Positions 34,886-42,840 of a stretch of 49,102 bases of DNA are shown here, piece by piece (the first letter of the stretch is position 1; each line of letters opens with the position of its first letter). The notes under the pieces are model-generated. The model was given only the letters and a program-made list of their open reading frames with translations, was not told where the DNA came from and searched no databases. The DNA is from Butyrivibrio sp. Its GTDB lineage: Bacteria > Bacillota > Clostridia > Lachnospirales > Lachnospiraceae. A program made the translations under genes and the position numbers. The stretch spans positions 1 to 49,102 of the forward strand of contig JAFXTN010000012.1 in assembly GCA_017535785.1 (NCBI GenBank), read 5' to 3'.

Positions 34886-34937
34886 ACATAGAAAAGGAGA
34901 TTACCATGGAATTACAAGAAGAGAAGACAATCGTTGA
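34821..34937 (+). CDS. Candidate mgtE leader peptide, 38 residues
   Basis: Open frame from ATG 34821 to TGA 34935-34937, preceded by a purine-rich AAGGAAAGG (34801-34809). It overlaps the first 32 bases of mgtE in another frame. The peptide begins MKKDSHKCGSDPAPGRS and is rich in Lys, Arg and His. The Asp-Pro-Ala-Pro motif recalls the Glu-Pro-Asp-Pro of E. coli MgtL, whose translation destabilises ribosomes when Mg is low and so controls mgtA. The leader start codon lies inside a 12-bp RNA stem whose other arm ends just before the mgtE ribosome site. Translation of this frame is inferred, not shown. Confidence 0.5.
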   Translation: MKKDSHKCGSDPAPGRSTIKTAHRKGDYHGITRREDNR

Positions 34938-36270
34938 AATCTTAAAAGAGCTTCTTGAATCTAGGCAATACACCAAGCTTCGCCAGACAATCTCAGAGAT
35001 GAATACAGTAGATATCGCTGCTGCAATGGGAGAGATGGAGGATGAGGATTCCCTCAAGATGTTCAGGATCCTCCCCAAGGACATGGCTGCCGACGTATTT
35101 GCCGATCTGGAGCTGGATGATCAGCAATATATCATCCGTTCACTGTCAGATCGAGAGGCTTCCACAATCGTAGACAATCTAATGGCCGATGATGCTACCG
35201 ACCTTTTGGAGGAAATGCCGGCCAGTGTAGTTAAGCGCATACTTGCCAATGCAAGTCCCGAGACACGCGCTGATATCAATCACCTTCTGCAGTATCCTGA
35301 GGATTCCGCCGGAAGTATCATGACCGTGGAGTATGTCGATCTGCGTGAAGATATGTCCGTTACGGATGCTATCAACAGAATACGGCAAAAGGGTGTTGAT
35401 TCCGAGACCATCAATATCTGCTACGTTGTAACCAAGCAAAAGATATTGGTTGGAACCGTTGCGCTCAGATACCTGCTCATCATGAAACCCGATGATGTTA
35501 TCGGAGATATCATGAATACCAATGTCATCAGTATCAATACGATGACCGACCAGGAAGAAGCGGCCAGACTTTTCCAGAAGTACGGCTTCACCGCGATGCC
35601 CGTTGTTGATAACGAATCACGTATGGTTGGTATCATCACCATCGATGACGTTGTGGACATCATGGAAGAAGAGGCTACCGAGGATATCGAGAAGATGGCA
35701 GCTATCGTGCCGTCCGACAAGCCATATCCCAAGGTTGGAATATTTGAGACCTACAAGAGCAGAATGCCGTGGCTGTTGTTCCTCATGGTCAGCGCAACCT
35801 TTACGGGCGCGATCATAACCAAGTTTGAGGACGCGCTTTCCGCATATGTGATACTTACCGCATATATTCCGATGCTCATGGATACCGGCGGTAATGCGGG
35901 TTCGCAGGCCAGCGTTTCGATCATTCGTAGTCTTTCGTTAAAAGAGATCGAGTTTTCGAATCTTCTTAAGATCATATGGAAAGAGATAAGAGTTGCAGTG
36001 CTTTGCGGACTTACGCTGGCAGCAGCCAATTTCATAAAACTGATATTTATCGACAGACTCACCGTTTCGGTTGCGGCAGTTATTTGTTTGACACTTCTTA
36101 TGGTCGTTATCATTGCTAAGCTTATAGGTTGCTGTTTGCCGATGATCACTTCCAAGCTTGGATTTGACCCTGCTGTTATGGCGAGTCCCATGATCACAAC
36201 TATTGTTGATGCACTATCACTTCTTGCGTATTTTAACATCGCAACAAGATTGCTGCATCTGACGATATAG
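34906..36270 (+). CDS. mgtE: Magnesium transporter MgtE
   Basis: Mg-gated magnesium channel. The N-terminal helical domain has the MgtE repeats (DSLKMFRILPKDMAADVFADL, DDATDLLEEMPASVVKRIL). A CBS pair at about 135-255 is visible (MTVEYVDLREDMSVTDAI, GFTAMPVVDNESRMVGIITIDDVVD). Five C-terminal helices carry the pore, with PMLMDTGGNAGSQAS and the late DPAVMASPMITT. At 454 residues it is standard length. Its own Mg-sensing domain controls gating, while the leader suggests a second level of control on expression. AAAAGGAG precedes the ATG by 6 bases. Confidence 0.95.
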   Translation: MELQEEKTIVEILKELLESRQYTKLRQTISEMNTVDIAAAMGEMEDEDSLKMFRILPKDMAADVFADLELDDQQYIIRSLSDREASTIVDNLMADDATDLLEEMPASVVKRILANASPETRADINHLLQYPEDSAGSIMTVEYVDLREDMSVTDAINRIRQKGVDSETINICYVVTKQKILVGTVALRYLLIMKPDDVIGDIMNTNVISINTMTDQEEAARLFQKYGFTAMPVVDNESRMVGIITIDDVVDIMEEEATEDIEKMAAIVPSDKPYPKVGIFETYKSRMPWLLFLMVSATFTGAIITKFEDALSAYVILTAYIPMLMDTGGNAGSQASVSIIRSLSLKEIEFSNLLKIIWKEIRVAVLCGLTLAAANFIKLIFIDRLTVSVAAVICLTLLMVVIIAKLIGCCLPMITSKLGFDPAVMASPMITTIVDALSLLAYFNIATRLLHLTI

Positions 36271-36316
36271 AGGCAACTGTAAAACGCTAGATTAAAAGGG
36301 AAGGGGAAAAGTTTAA

Positions 36317-38167
36317 ATGAGAAAATTTACAACCGGTGTTATTGCGTTATGTACTGCCTTACTCCTTGCTACAGGATGCGGAGCGGGAAATGCTCCGAGT
36401 GCTGCTGACAATGGAGCGGCAAAGGCTTCCGATGCGGCATCTGTGGATGCAAGCACAGAAAAGACAGAAACGGATTCGGAGGCTAAGACACTCCGAATAA
36501 TCGGAACAAGCGATCTTCACGGTAAGTTCCTGCCTTGGGATTATGCTCTTAACGCAGAAGACACCTCAGGAAGTATGGCCCAGCTTTCAACAGCATTAAA
36601 AGAGTATCGCACGGATGATACCTTGCTTTTTGATGCAGGAGATACCATACAGGACAATTATGCCGATATCTTTGTCGGAGAGGATGAAGTACATCCTATG
36701 ATACAGGCGATAAACGCTCTTAAATATGATGCGTGGACGATCGGAAACCATGAGTTTAACTATGGCATGGATGTTGTAAAAAAGACCATCGGTGATCTTG
36801 AATGCAAGCCGCTTGTCGGAAATGTTTATGACGAAAACGGAGAGCCTATCGCTGACGGATACACCATCATTGATAAGAATGGCATCAGAGTAGCCGTTAT
36901 CGGAATGGTCACTCCCAACATTACCCGTTGGGACAGCGTTAACCTGGCTGATTGCGAGGTTACAGATCCGCTTGAAGAGACACGTAAGATAATCGACAGT
37001 ATAAAAGGACAATATGATGTTCTCGTCGGAGTTTTCCATATGGGAATCGAAGACGAATACGATGTTCCGAATTCCGGAGTTGAGGATATATTAAAAGAGT
37101 GTCCTGAATTTGATGTCATGCTGGCTTCTCATGCGCATTCACTTGTTGAAGGCGAGACGATAAACGGAGTTCTTGTTGTTATGAATACAGAGATGGCCAA
37201 GACCTTCTCTGTTATTGACCTTACACTTGAAAAGGACGGGGACGGCTATAAGGTTGCCGATAAGACATCCAAGAGTGTAGAGACCAAAGAATATGAAGCT
37301 GATCCTGAAATAATAAACCTTCTCGGAAAATATGATGAGCAGGCCAAGAGTGATGCAAACAGTGTTATAGGAAAGCTCGTTGGAGACCAGCTTGCTCCGG
37401 CCAATGAAATAGATGAGATCCCTACAGCACAGATAGAAGATACAGCTCTTATCGATCTTATAAATGATGTTCAGCTTCACTATACAGGTGCTAAAGTGTC
37501 TGCAGCAGCGCTGTTTACAGCCGGTGCAAATATGTATCCCGGTGATATAAAGAAGTGCGATACAGCGCTTATTTACAAATATACCAATACGCTCTACAAG
37601 CTTCACATGACAGGCGCACAGCTCAAGAAATATATGGAGTGGTCCGCATCGTATTTCAATACGTTTAAACCCGGCGACCTCACGATTTCTTTTAACCCCG
37701 ATATACGTGCTTACAACTTCGATATGTTCGCGGGTGTAAACTACGATATCAATATTTCCAAAGAGCCCGGAAGCAGAATTGAAAACCTTACATGGCCTGA
37801 CGGAAAGCCTGTTAGCGATGATGATGAGTTTGATATCGCCGTAAATAACTACAGAGCATCTTCACATCTGCTCACACCCGGTGAGGTCTATGATGAAGGC
37901 GAGGAACTTCCGCAGCTTGTGGAAATCGATGTCAGAGGAGACATCGGCGGTGTCCGTGAGATAATCGGTGACTATATAACCAATGTAAAGAAGGGCGAGA
38001 TCAAGCCCGAGTGCGATCATAACTGGAAGATCACAGGTTATGAGTGGGACGAGAGCTTAAGAGAGAAAGCAGTAACTCAGCTTAAGAACGATGAAATTGA
38101 AATCCCCAGCTCCGAGGACGGCAGAACACCTAACGTAAAGTCGATCACGGAAAAAGATCTTAAATAA
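36317..38167 (+). CDS. Lipoprotein 5'-nucleotidase / cyclic phosphodiesterase
   Basis: Surface-anchored metallophosphoesterase of the UshA/YfkN type that frees nucleosides and phosphate from nucleotides. A lipoprotein signal peptide ends in LLATGC, with Cys21 as the lipidated residue, followed by an Ala/Ser/Asp-rich linker. Metal-binding motifs are in order: GTSDLHG, DAGDT, GNHEFNYG and SHAHS. The C-terminal nucleotidase domain (about 345-560) shows NDVQLHYTGAKVSAAALFTAGA and FDIAVNNYRA. AGGGG precedes the ATG. It lies 46 bases after mgtE. The nucleotide preferred cannot be told. Confidence 0.9.
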   Translation: MRKFTTGVIALCTALLLATGCGAGNAPSAADNGAAKASDAASVDASTEKTETDSEAKTLRIIGTSDLHGKFLPWDYALNAEDTSGSMAQLSTALKEYRTDDTLLFDAGDTIQDNYADIFVGEDEVHPMIQAINALKYDAWTIGNHEFNYGMDVVKKTIGDLECKPLVGNVYDENGEPIADGYTIIDKNGIRVAVIGMVTPNITRWDSVNLADCEVTDPLEETRKIIDSIKGQYDVLVGVFHMGIEDEYDVPNSGVEDILKECPEFDVMLASHAHSLVEGETINGVLVVMNTEMAKTFSVIDLTLEKDGDGYKVADKTSKSVETKEYEADPEIINLLGKYDEQAKSDANSVIGKLVGDQLAPANEIDEIPTAQIEDTALIDLINDVQLHYTGAKVSAAALFTAGANMYPGDIKKCDTALIYKYTNTLYKLHMTGAQLKKYMEWSASYFNTFKPGDLTISFNPDIRAYNFDMFAGVNYDINISKEPGSRIENLTWPDGKPVSDDDEFDIAVNNYRASSHLLTPGEVYDEGEELPQLVEIDVRGDIGGVREIIGDYITNVKKGEIKPECDHNWKITGYEWDESLREKAVTQLKNDEIEIPSSEDGRTPNVKSITEKDLK

Positions 38168-38183
38168 AAAATAAACGAAATTC

Positions 38184-38220
38184 ATGCCCCTTACCTGATC
38201 TTCAGGCGAGGGGCATTTCT
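38184..38220 (+). terminator. Terminator after the 5'-nucleotidase
   Basis: ATGCCCCT (38184-38191) pairs with AGGGGCAT (38209-38216), with an inner CCTGA-TCT-TCAGG hairpin, followed by TTTCTATA. Confidence 0.8.
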
Positions 38221-38241
38221 ATAGATTGTGATATAATTTTC

Positions 38242-38272
38242 TTGACCTTAACGTAACGTCATGCTTTAAACT
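38242..38272 (+). promoter_or_regulatory. MerR-type promoter and operator
   Basis: TTGACC (38242-38247) and TAAACT (38267-38272) are 19 bp apart, the stretched spacing typical of MerR-controlled promoters. A dyad GAC-N-TTA-N3-TAA-N-GTC (38244-38260) starts in the -35 and runs into the spacer. It lies directly upstream of the merR gene, pointing to autoregulation. Confidence 0.78.
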
Positions 38273-38294
38273 GGCTCTAAAAGGAGGCTAAACC

Positions 38295-39149
38295 ATGAAG
38301 ACAGTAAAAGAAGTTGCAAAAATATCAGGGCTTACCGAAAGAGCCATCAGACACTATGATGATATCGGGGTGCTTGTCCCCAAGAAAAGAAGCGAATCAG
38401 GCTATAGATTATATGATGAAGATGATCTTAAGAGGTTGCGCGCGATAGTCTTTTTGAGAGAGATGGGTATCCCTCTTTCCGAGATAAAAGAAATCCTGGA
38501 TTCCGGAAACTGTGATTACAACAGCATCCTCAAAGGGCAAAGAGAAAAGCTTGTGCTTAAGGTAAATAAGCTGCAAGGCTTGATCCGTGTGATCGACGGG
38601 CTTGATTCGGAGGGAAAAAATATAAGCTTTGAACCTTTCACTTCCGATGAAGCCAAGACTGTGTCAGATATCTTGATAAAAGAGGCTAAAGAAAAAGAAG
38701 CTGAGATCAAGAAGGTTACAAGTAAGCCTGTAAAAAAAGAAGATATTGCAGAGATGAAAAAGACTGTGGAGACCAATCTCACGCAAGGAGAGATCGGGGA
38801 AGATATTCTTCGAATGTACGGAAGTAAAGAAAACTACTTGAAAGCCCTTAAAGAAATAGATTCCATGACGCCCGAGGAACATAAGGCATTGGAAGAAGAG
38901 CTTAAGGATATCTATCACTCTTTTGCCAAACTTCCGAAGGATCAGACAAAGCGCCATAAACTTGTGCAGAGACTTGAGGATAACACGAACAAAATGTATC
39001 ACATGAGTAATGCACGCTCCATGCTGATTGCGGGCGCAAGATCATATATAAGTGATGCTAAAGTCGCGGGAGTTATAGATTCGCTCTATGGCGAAGGCGT
39101 CGCACGAAATGTAGGAAAAGCTGTGTTAGAATATTACGGGGAAAGTTAA
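38295..39149 (+). CDS. MerR-family regulator with TipAS-like C-terminal domain
   Basis: N-terminal winged helix of the MerR family: KTVKEVAKISGLTERAIRHYDD, then SGYRLYDEDDLKRLRAIVFLR and a dimerisation coiled coil (about 75-115). Residues about 145-284 form a helical domain resembling the TipAS antibiotic-binding domain, which in TipA-type proteins captures hydrophobic ligands. AGGAGG precedes the ATG. The promoter carries a stretched spacer with a matching dyad. It is followed after 31 bases by a small membrane protein, a likely co-regulated partner. Confidence 0.87.
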   Translation: MKTVKEVAKISGLTERAIRHYDDIGVLVPKKRSESGYRLYDEDDLKRLRAIVFLREMGIPLSEIKEILDSGNCDYNSILKGQREKLVLKVNKLQGLIRVIDGLDSEGKNISFEPFTSDEAKTVSDILIKEAKEKEAEIKKVTSKPVKKEDIAEMKKTVETNLTQGEIGEDILRMYGSKENYLKALKEIDSMTPEEHKALEEELKDIYHSFAKLPKDQTKRHKLVQRLEDNTNKMYHMSNARSMLIAGARSYISDAKVAGVIDSLYGEGVARNVGKAVLEYYGES

Positions 39150-39180
39150 ACGCGAATATAAGGACAGGAGGATAAAAAAT

Positions 39181-39348
39181 ATGAAGATTATACGTATAAT
39201 TGGGATTGTGGACGCAGTGTTACTGATAGTTACAGGCGTTTTATATTTTTTAAATATCCGTTTTTCACTTTATGTTTTTCCTTTGCTATTATTGATCTTG
39301 ATAATATGTGCAGGCTTACTTAAACACCTCGAACACCGCGAAAAATAA
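39181..39348 (+). CDS. Small two-helix membrane protein, 55 residues
   Basis: Open frame with AGGAGG well placed before its ATG, starting 31 bases after merR. The 55 residues are almost all hydrophobic. Helix 1 is about residues 4-24 (IRIIGIVDAVLLIVTGVLYF), a short NIRF turn follows, and helix 2 is about residues 29-47. The C-terminal tail is charged (KHLEHREK). I recognise no family. Its place in the merR unit suggests a membrane partner or target of that regulator, which is an inference from position only. Confidence 0.7.
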   Translation: MKIIRIIGIVDAVLLIVTGVLYFLNIRFSLYVFPLLLLILIICAGLLKHLEHREK

Positions 39349-39381
39349 GCTGTCCGTTTTATGACCCACCCAAAAATTTAT

Positions 39382-39428
39382 GCTTGTGTTGTAAGGTAGA
39401 TAACTACCCGGCAACACAAGCTTTTTTT
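39382..39428 (+). terminator. Terminator abutting the LysM-gene ribosome site
   Basis: A perfect 10-bp stem (39382-39391 with 39412-39421) encloses a GGTAG-ATAA-CTACC hairpin and runs into T7. The next bases are GGAGG and the ATG at 39440. There is no space for a promoter between the T tract and the gene, so it may be an attenuator as well as the end of the merR transcript. Confidence 0.88.
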
Positions 39429-39439
39429 GGAGGTGTGAT

Positions 39440-39859
39440 ATGACAAGAGCGCTTATGACTGCGGCAACTTTATATAACGATCAGAGATTTTTATCAAAGA
39501 GTGAGCTTAGGATCTACAAGAACAAATTAAGGAGGCAGAAAATTGTAAGAAGACAGCGCTTTGTGCTGGGACTTATCGCAGCGCTTCTGGTTTTTGCAGT
39601 GATCTTTTTTGCCTTTACAATGACACTCAACGCTAAGGTGGACGGAAGCGACATTCTCTACAAGTATTACAAACAGATTTCTGTAGATGCCGGTGATTCG
39701 CTCTGGAGCATAGCATCAGCCAATATCTCATACGAGAAGTATGACAGCATAGATGACTATATTTCCGAAGTCTGCAGCATCAATCATATAGAGGATGGAG
39801 GCGCGGTCATGGCCGGAGAAGACATAATAATTCCTTACTACTCCAAAGAATTCAGATAA
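39440..39859 (+). CDS. YneA-like membrane protein with LysM domain
   Basis: A 139-residue protein: basic cytoplasmic N terminus (residues 24-41), one membrane helix (about 42-63) and an extracellular LysM domain (about 80-136) with ISVDAGDSLWSIA and the closing AGEDIIIPYY. LysM binds peptidoglycan. The architecture matches YneA, which delays division during the SOS response in Bacillus. No LexA-type box (GAAC-N4-GTTC) was found upstream, so SOS control is not supported here. Its ribosome site directly follows a strong terminator. Confidence 0.8.
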   Translation: MTRALMTAATLYNDQRFLSKSELRIYKNKLRRQKIVRRQRFVLGLIAALLVFAVIFFAFTMTLNAKVDGSDILYKYYKQISVDAGDSLWSIASANISYEKYDSIDDYISEVCSINHIEDGGAVMAGEDIIIPYYSKEFR

Positions 39860-40017
39860 ATTGTTAGATTTTAATAAAAATTCTTGCAATTCACTCAAGA
39901 TCGGCTATCTTTTTGACGATAATAAGTATATAATTATGGTGTGGGAGTTTCCCCGTGAACTAAGGTAATGTGTGAGATGCACATTCATAGATCGGACGGA
40001 AGAACGGAGGTGGGCTT

Positions 40018-40683
40018 ATGAAAACAAAGAGTTTTATAGTAATTCTTGCTGCGTGTCTTGCGCTATGCTGCGTAGGATACTGTTTTGGTGGGCATAATAA
40101 ATGCACCGAAGCTAAAATTGAAGAATCCGGACTCGATCTTAAGCCTGTTATCTATCTTTATCCCGAAGAGGACGGAACAGAAGTTGAGGTAAGCCTAAAC
40201 TATGACGGTAATCTCAACGAGTTGATCCCTGAGTTTAGTTCCGAGAACAAGTGGGAAGTGGTTGCCGATAAGGACGGAACCATCACTTATGACGGACAGA
40301 CTTATGATTATCTTTTCTGGGAGGGAGATCCCAATTACGATTATGACTTTTACTCAGGCTTCTGCGTTAAAGGCTCCGATACGGAGAGCTTCCTTAATGC
40401 CAAGCTCCATGAGATGGGACTTAACGATTCAGAGACCGCGGAATTTATAGAGTTCTGGCTTCCCAGAATGGAAGGAAACGAGTTCAACATGATCAGCTTC
40501 CAGGGTGATACATACAAAAAGGGCGCGAAGCTCAGTGTTTCTCCTCAGCCCGACAATATCATCCGTGTATTCATGGCTTGGTATCCGACCGATAGATATG
40601 TGAAGATCAATCCGCAGTCCATTCCCGAGGGCAATAGAGACGGATTCACCGTTGTAGAATGGGGTGGCAACCAGGTTAAATAA
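40018..40683 (+). CDS. Exported protein of unknown function with KPVIYLYP motif
   Basis: A 221-residue protein with an N-terminal hydrophobic signal or anchor (residues 5-24) and several cysteines near it. No convincing lipobox is present. The mature part opens with LKPVIYLYPEEDGTEVEVSL, a stretch I recall from uncharacterised secreted Firmicute proteins. It is acidic and rich in Tyr, Trp and Asp, and looks like a beta-rich extracellular domain. GGAGG precedes the ATG. The 158-base gap upstream has a GGGA-GTT-TCCC hairpin and an AATGTG/CACATT hairpin, which may form a structured leader. I cannot assign a function. Confidence 0.7.
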   Translation: MKTKSFIVILAACLALCCVGYCFGGHNKCTEAKIEESGLDLKPVIYLYPEEDGTEVEVSLNYDGNLNELIPEFSSENKWEVVADKDGTITYDGQTYDYLFWEGDPNYDYDFYSGFCVKGSDTESFLNAKLHEMGLNDSETAEFIEFWLPRMEGNEFNMISFQGDTYKKGAKLSVSPQPDNIIRVFMAWYPTDRYVKINPQSIPEGNRDGFTVVEWGGNQVK

Positions 40684-40732
40684 TAATAAGGTAAATACAC
40701 TTGCAACTAATGCAATGATGTTCTAAAATGTT

Positions 40733-40777
40733 GTGCGTGGTATTGGTATTTTTCCGATACTACGCACTTATTTTTTT
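40733..40777 (+). terminator. Strong intrinsic terminator before aspS
   Basis: A 14-bp stem (40733-40746 with 40754-40767, two G-U) with loop TATTTTT is followed by TTATTTTTTT. Confidence 0.93.
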
Positions 40778-40823
40778 CAGTCATTTTCGTTGACATATTT
40801 TAATCAGAAATGGAGTAATACAC

Positions 40824-42638
40824 ATGATGCAATCACGTACACATAACTGTGGTGAGCTTCGTATCGGCGATGCCGGCAAGAGCGTAACACTTGTCGGATG
40901 GCTTGAGAATATGAGAGAAGTAGGAAGCGGACTCGGATTCGTAGTGCTTCGTGACTTCTACGGCACAACACAGATCGTTCTTGAGACCGAGGAGATGGTT
41001 AAGACAGCCAAGGCTATCAATAAGGAGTCTACTATTTCCGTAAAGGGTGTAGTAAGAGAGCGTAGCTCTAAGAACCCCAAGCAGGAGACGGGTGATATCG
41101 AGGTCGTTCCCGAGTCTATCGAGATCCTCGGACGCTGCAGATACAACGAGCTTCCTTTTGAGATCAATCACTCAAGAGAGGCTGATGAGACAGCACGTCT
41201 TAAGTACAGATATCTTGACCTTCGTAATCCCGAGGTAAAGAAGAACATCATCCTTAGATGTAACGTAATTGCAGCTCTTCGTCAGTCTATGACGGAGCAT
41301 GGTTTCCTTGAGATAACAACACCTATACTTACAGCATCATCTCCCGAGGGTGCGAGAGACTATCTTGTTCCTGCAAGAAAGCATCCCGGTAAGTTCTATG
41401 CTCTTCCTCAGGCGCCTCAGCAGTTCAAGCAGCTTCTCATGACAGCAGGCTTTGACCGCTACTTCCAGATCGCGCCTTGCTTCCGTGATGAGGACGCAAG
41501 AGGTGACAGAAGTCCCGGAGAGTTCTATCAGCTTGATATGGAGATGGCATTTGCTTCACAGGAAGATGTATTTGAGGTATTGGAGGACGTGCTTCCTCCC
41601 ATCTTTGCTAAGTACGGCACATATAACAAGGCTTCAGGTGCTCCTTTCATGCGTATCCCTTACCTTGAGGCAATGGAGAAATACGGAACGGATAAGCCTG
41701 ATCTCAGAATCGATCTTACAGTACAGGATGTCACAGAACAGCTTGCAGACTGCGGCTTCGGACCTTTTGCAAAGACCGCAGAGGACGGAAGTGCTACAGA
41801 CGTAAGGATCAAGGCTGTAGTTGTATCTGATTTCAAAGAGAGCAGAAAGTTTATCGATAAGACAATAGGCGATGTTGAGGTTCAGTCAGGAAACAAGGCT
41901 TATTGGTTCAGAATAGATGAGAACAACGAGCTTGTAGGCGGTATTTCCAAGTTTGTTGCTCCTATCAAGGACGCTGTTGTATCAGCACTTAATCTTAAGG
42001 CAGGAGATCTTGTCGTTCTTTCAAGCGGCAAGCTTGGCGCAGCGCAGAAGACAGCCGGAGTTATAGTTAAGACATTCGGTGCGGCAGTTCCCGGACATAT
42101 GGACAAAGAGCAGTACACATTCTGCTGGATCGTAGATTTCCCTATGTACGAGATCGGTGAGGAGTCAGGCGAGCTTGAGTTCTGCCACAATCCTTTCTCA
42201 ATGCCAAGCGGCGGTCTTGAGACACTTCTTAAGGCTGAGAGAGGCGAGATCGATCCTCTTTCTATCACTGCAGACCAGTACGACCTTGTATGTAACGGCG
42301 TAGAACTTTCATCAGGTGCTGTTCGTAACCACGATCCTGAGATCATGATCAAGGCTTTCGAGATGGTAAGACTTGGCGAGGAAGACGTTAAGGCTAAGTT
42401 CCCCGCTATGTACAACGCATTCTGCTACGGAGCACCTCCGCACGCAGGTATTGCGCCCGGTGTAGACCGTATGGTAATGCTCCTTGCAGGAGAGGACTCT
42501 ATCAGAGAGATCATTCCTTTCCCTATGAACAAGAATGCTCAGGACGTTATGATGGGTGCACCCGGATACGTTACAGACAAGCAGCTTGAGGAGCTCCACA
42601 TAAAGACTACAGCTGTGGAGAACGAGCAGGAAGACTAA
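40824..42638 (+). CDS. aspS: Aspartyl-tRNA synthetase
   Basis: Charges tRNA-Asp with aspartate. It has bacterial-type architecture: N-terminal anticodon-binding OB fold (about 1-105), class II core, and the bacterial insertion domain (about 290-420). Class II motif 2 is FRDEDARGDRSPGEFYQLD, and motif 3 is GIAPGVDRMVMLLAGEDSIRE. It has 604 residues. GGAG at 40812-40815 precedes ATG 40824; ATG 40827 is nearly equivalent. It stands alone between two strong terminators. No T-box leader was seen upstream. Confidence 0.97.
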   Translation: MMQSRTHNCGELRIGDAGKSVTLVGWLENMREVGSGLGFVVLRDFYGTTQIVLETEEMVKTAKAINKESTISVKGVVRERSSKNPKQETGDIEVVPESIEILGRCRYNELPFEINHSREADETARLKYRYLDLRNPEVKKNIILRCNVIAALRQSMTEHGFLEITTPILTASSPEGARDYLVPARKHPGKFYALPQAPQQFKQLLMTAGFDRYFQIAPCFRDEDARGDRSPGEFYQLDMEMAFASQEDVFEVLEDVLPPIFAKYGTYNKASGAPFMRIPYLEAMEKYGTDKPDLRIDLTVQDVTEQLADCGFGPFAKTAEDGSATDVRIKAVVVSDFKESRKFIDKTIGDVEVQSGNKAYWFRIDENNELVGGISKFVAPIKDAVVSALNLKAGDLVVLSSGKLGAAQKTAGVIVKTFGAAVPGHMDKEQYTFCWIVDFPMYEIGEESGELEFCHNPFSMPSGGLETLLKAERGEIDPLSITADQYDLVCNGVELSSGAVRNHDPEIMIKAFEMVRLGEEDVKAKFPAMYNAFCYGAPPHAGIAPGVDRMVMLLAGEDSIREIIPFPMNKNAQDVMMGAPGYVTDKQLEELHIKTTAVENEQED

Positions 42639-42670
42639 AGAAAAATTTTGTAAAATATATATAAACAACA

Positions 42671-42719
42671 AAGTCGAGTGTTGCAAAACCCAGTGTTTAT
42701 GCGGCATTCGGCTTTTTTT
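42671..42719 (+). terminator. Terminator after aspS
   Basis: A roughly 13-bp stem with several G-U pairs (42672-42684 with 42701-42713) and a 16-base loop is followed by T7. Confidence 0.8.
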
Positions 42720-42757
42720 ATTAAACTGTGCAAAAATTGCGATAACTGCTCGTTTTA

Positions 42758-42786
42758 TTGTGAAATGAGCGTAAATAAGTTAAGAT
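42758..42786 (+). promoter_or_regulatory. Candidate promoter of the ATP synthase operon
   Basis: TTGTGA (42758-42763), 17 bases, TAAGAT (42781-42786). It lies between the aspS terminator and the first gene of the atp run. Confidence 0.5.
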
Positions 42787-42840
42787 ATAAGGTAGGATTG
42801 TATCGAATTTTACAGAAGAAGGAGCGTAGACAGAATTTAG

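Larger units (their letters stand above)
34583..34905. promoter_or_regulatory. Divergent intergenic region: MATE promoter and mgtE leader
   Basis: The left part holds the MATE promoter and dyad. For mgtE there is an extended -10 element (TGGTACAGT at 34741-34749), a perfect 12-base palindrome TCCCCATGGGGA (34781-34792), the ribosome site and ORF of a short leader peptide (34801 onward), and a long-range stem (34812-34823 with 34874-34885). It does not match the M-box magnesium riboswitch core that I know. Confidence 0.6.

Noticed and set aside
34737-34905. M-box magnesium riboswitch upstream of mgtE
   Set aside because: The conserved M-box core blocks I know were not found; the pairing seen is a different long-range stem with an overlapping ORF. 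A covariance search would settle it.
39331-39345. LexA box near the YneA-like gene
   Set aside because: GAAC is followed after four bases by CGAA, not GTTC, and it lies inside the coding end of the small membrane protein.
39913-39934. Promoter TTGACG ... TATAAT before the 40018 gene
   Set aside because: The spacing is only 10 bp, too short for a sigma-A promoter; the TATAAT may work with another -35, but none is clear.
40684-40823. T-box leader for aspS
   Set aside because: Only a plain terminator of the upstream gene is present; no T-box sequence or specifier stem was seen in this short gap.
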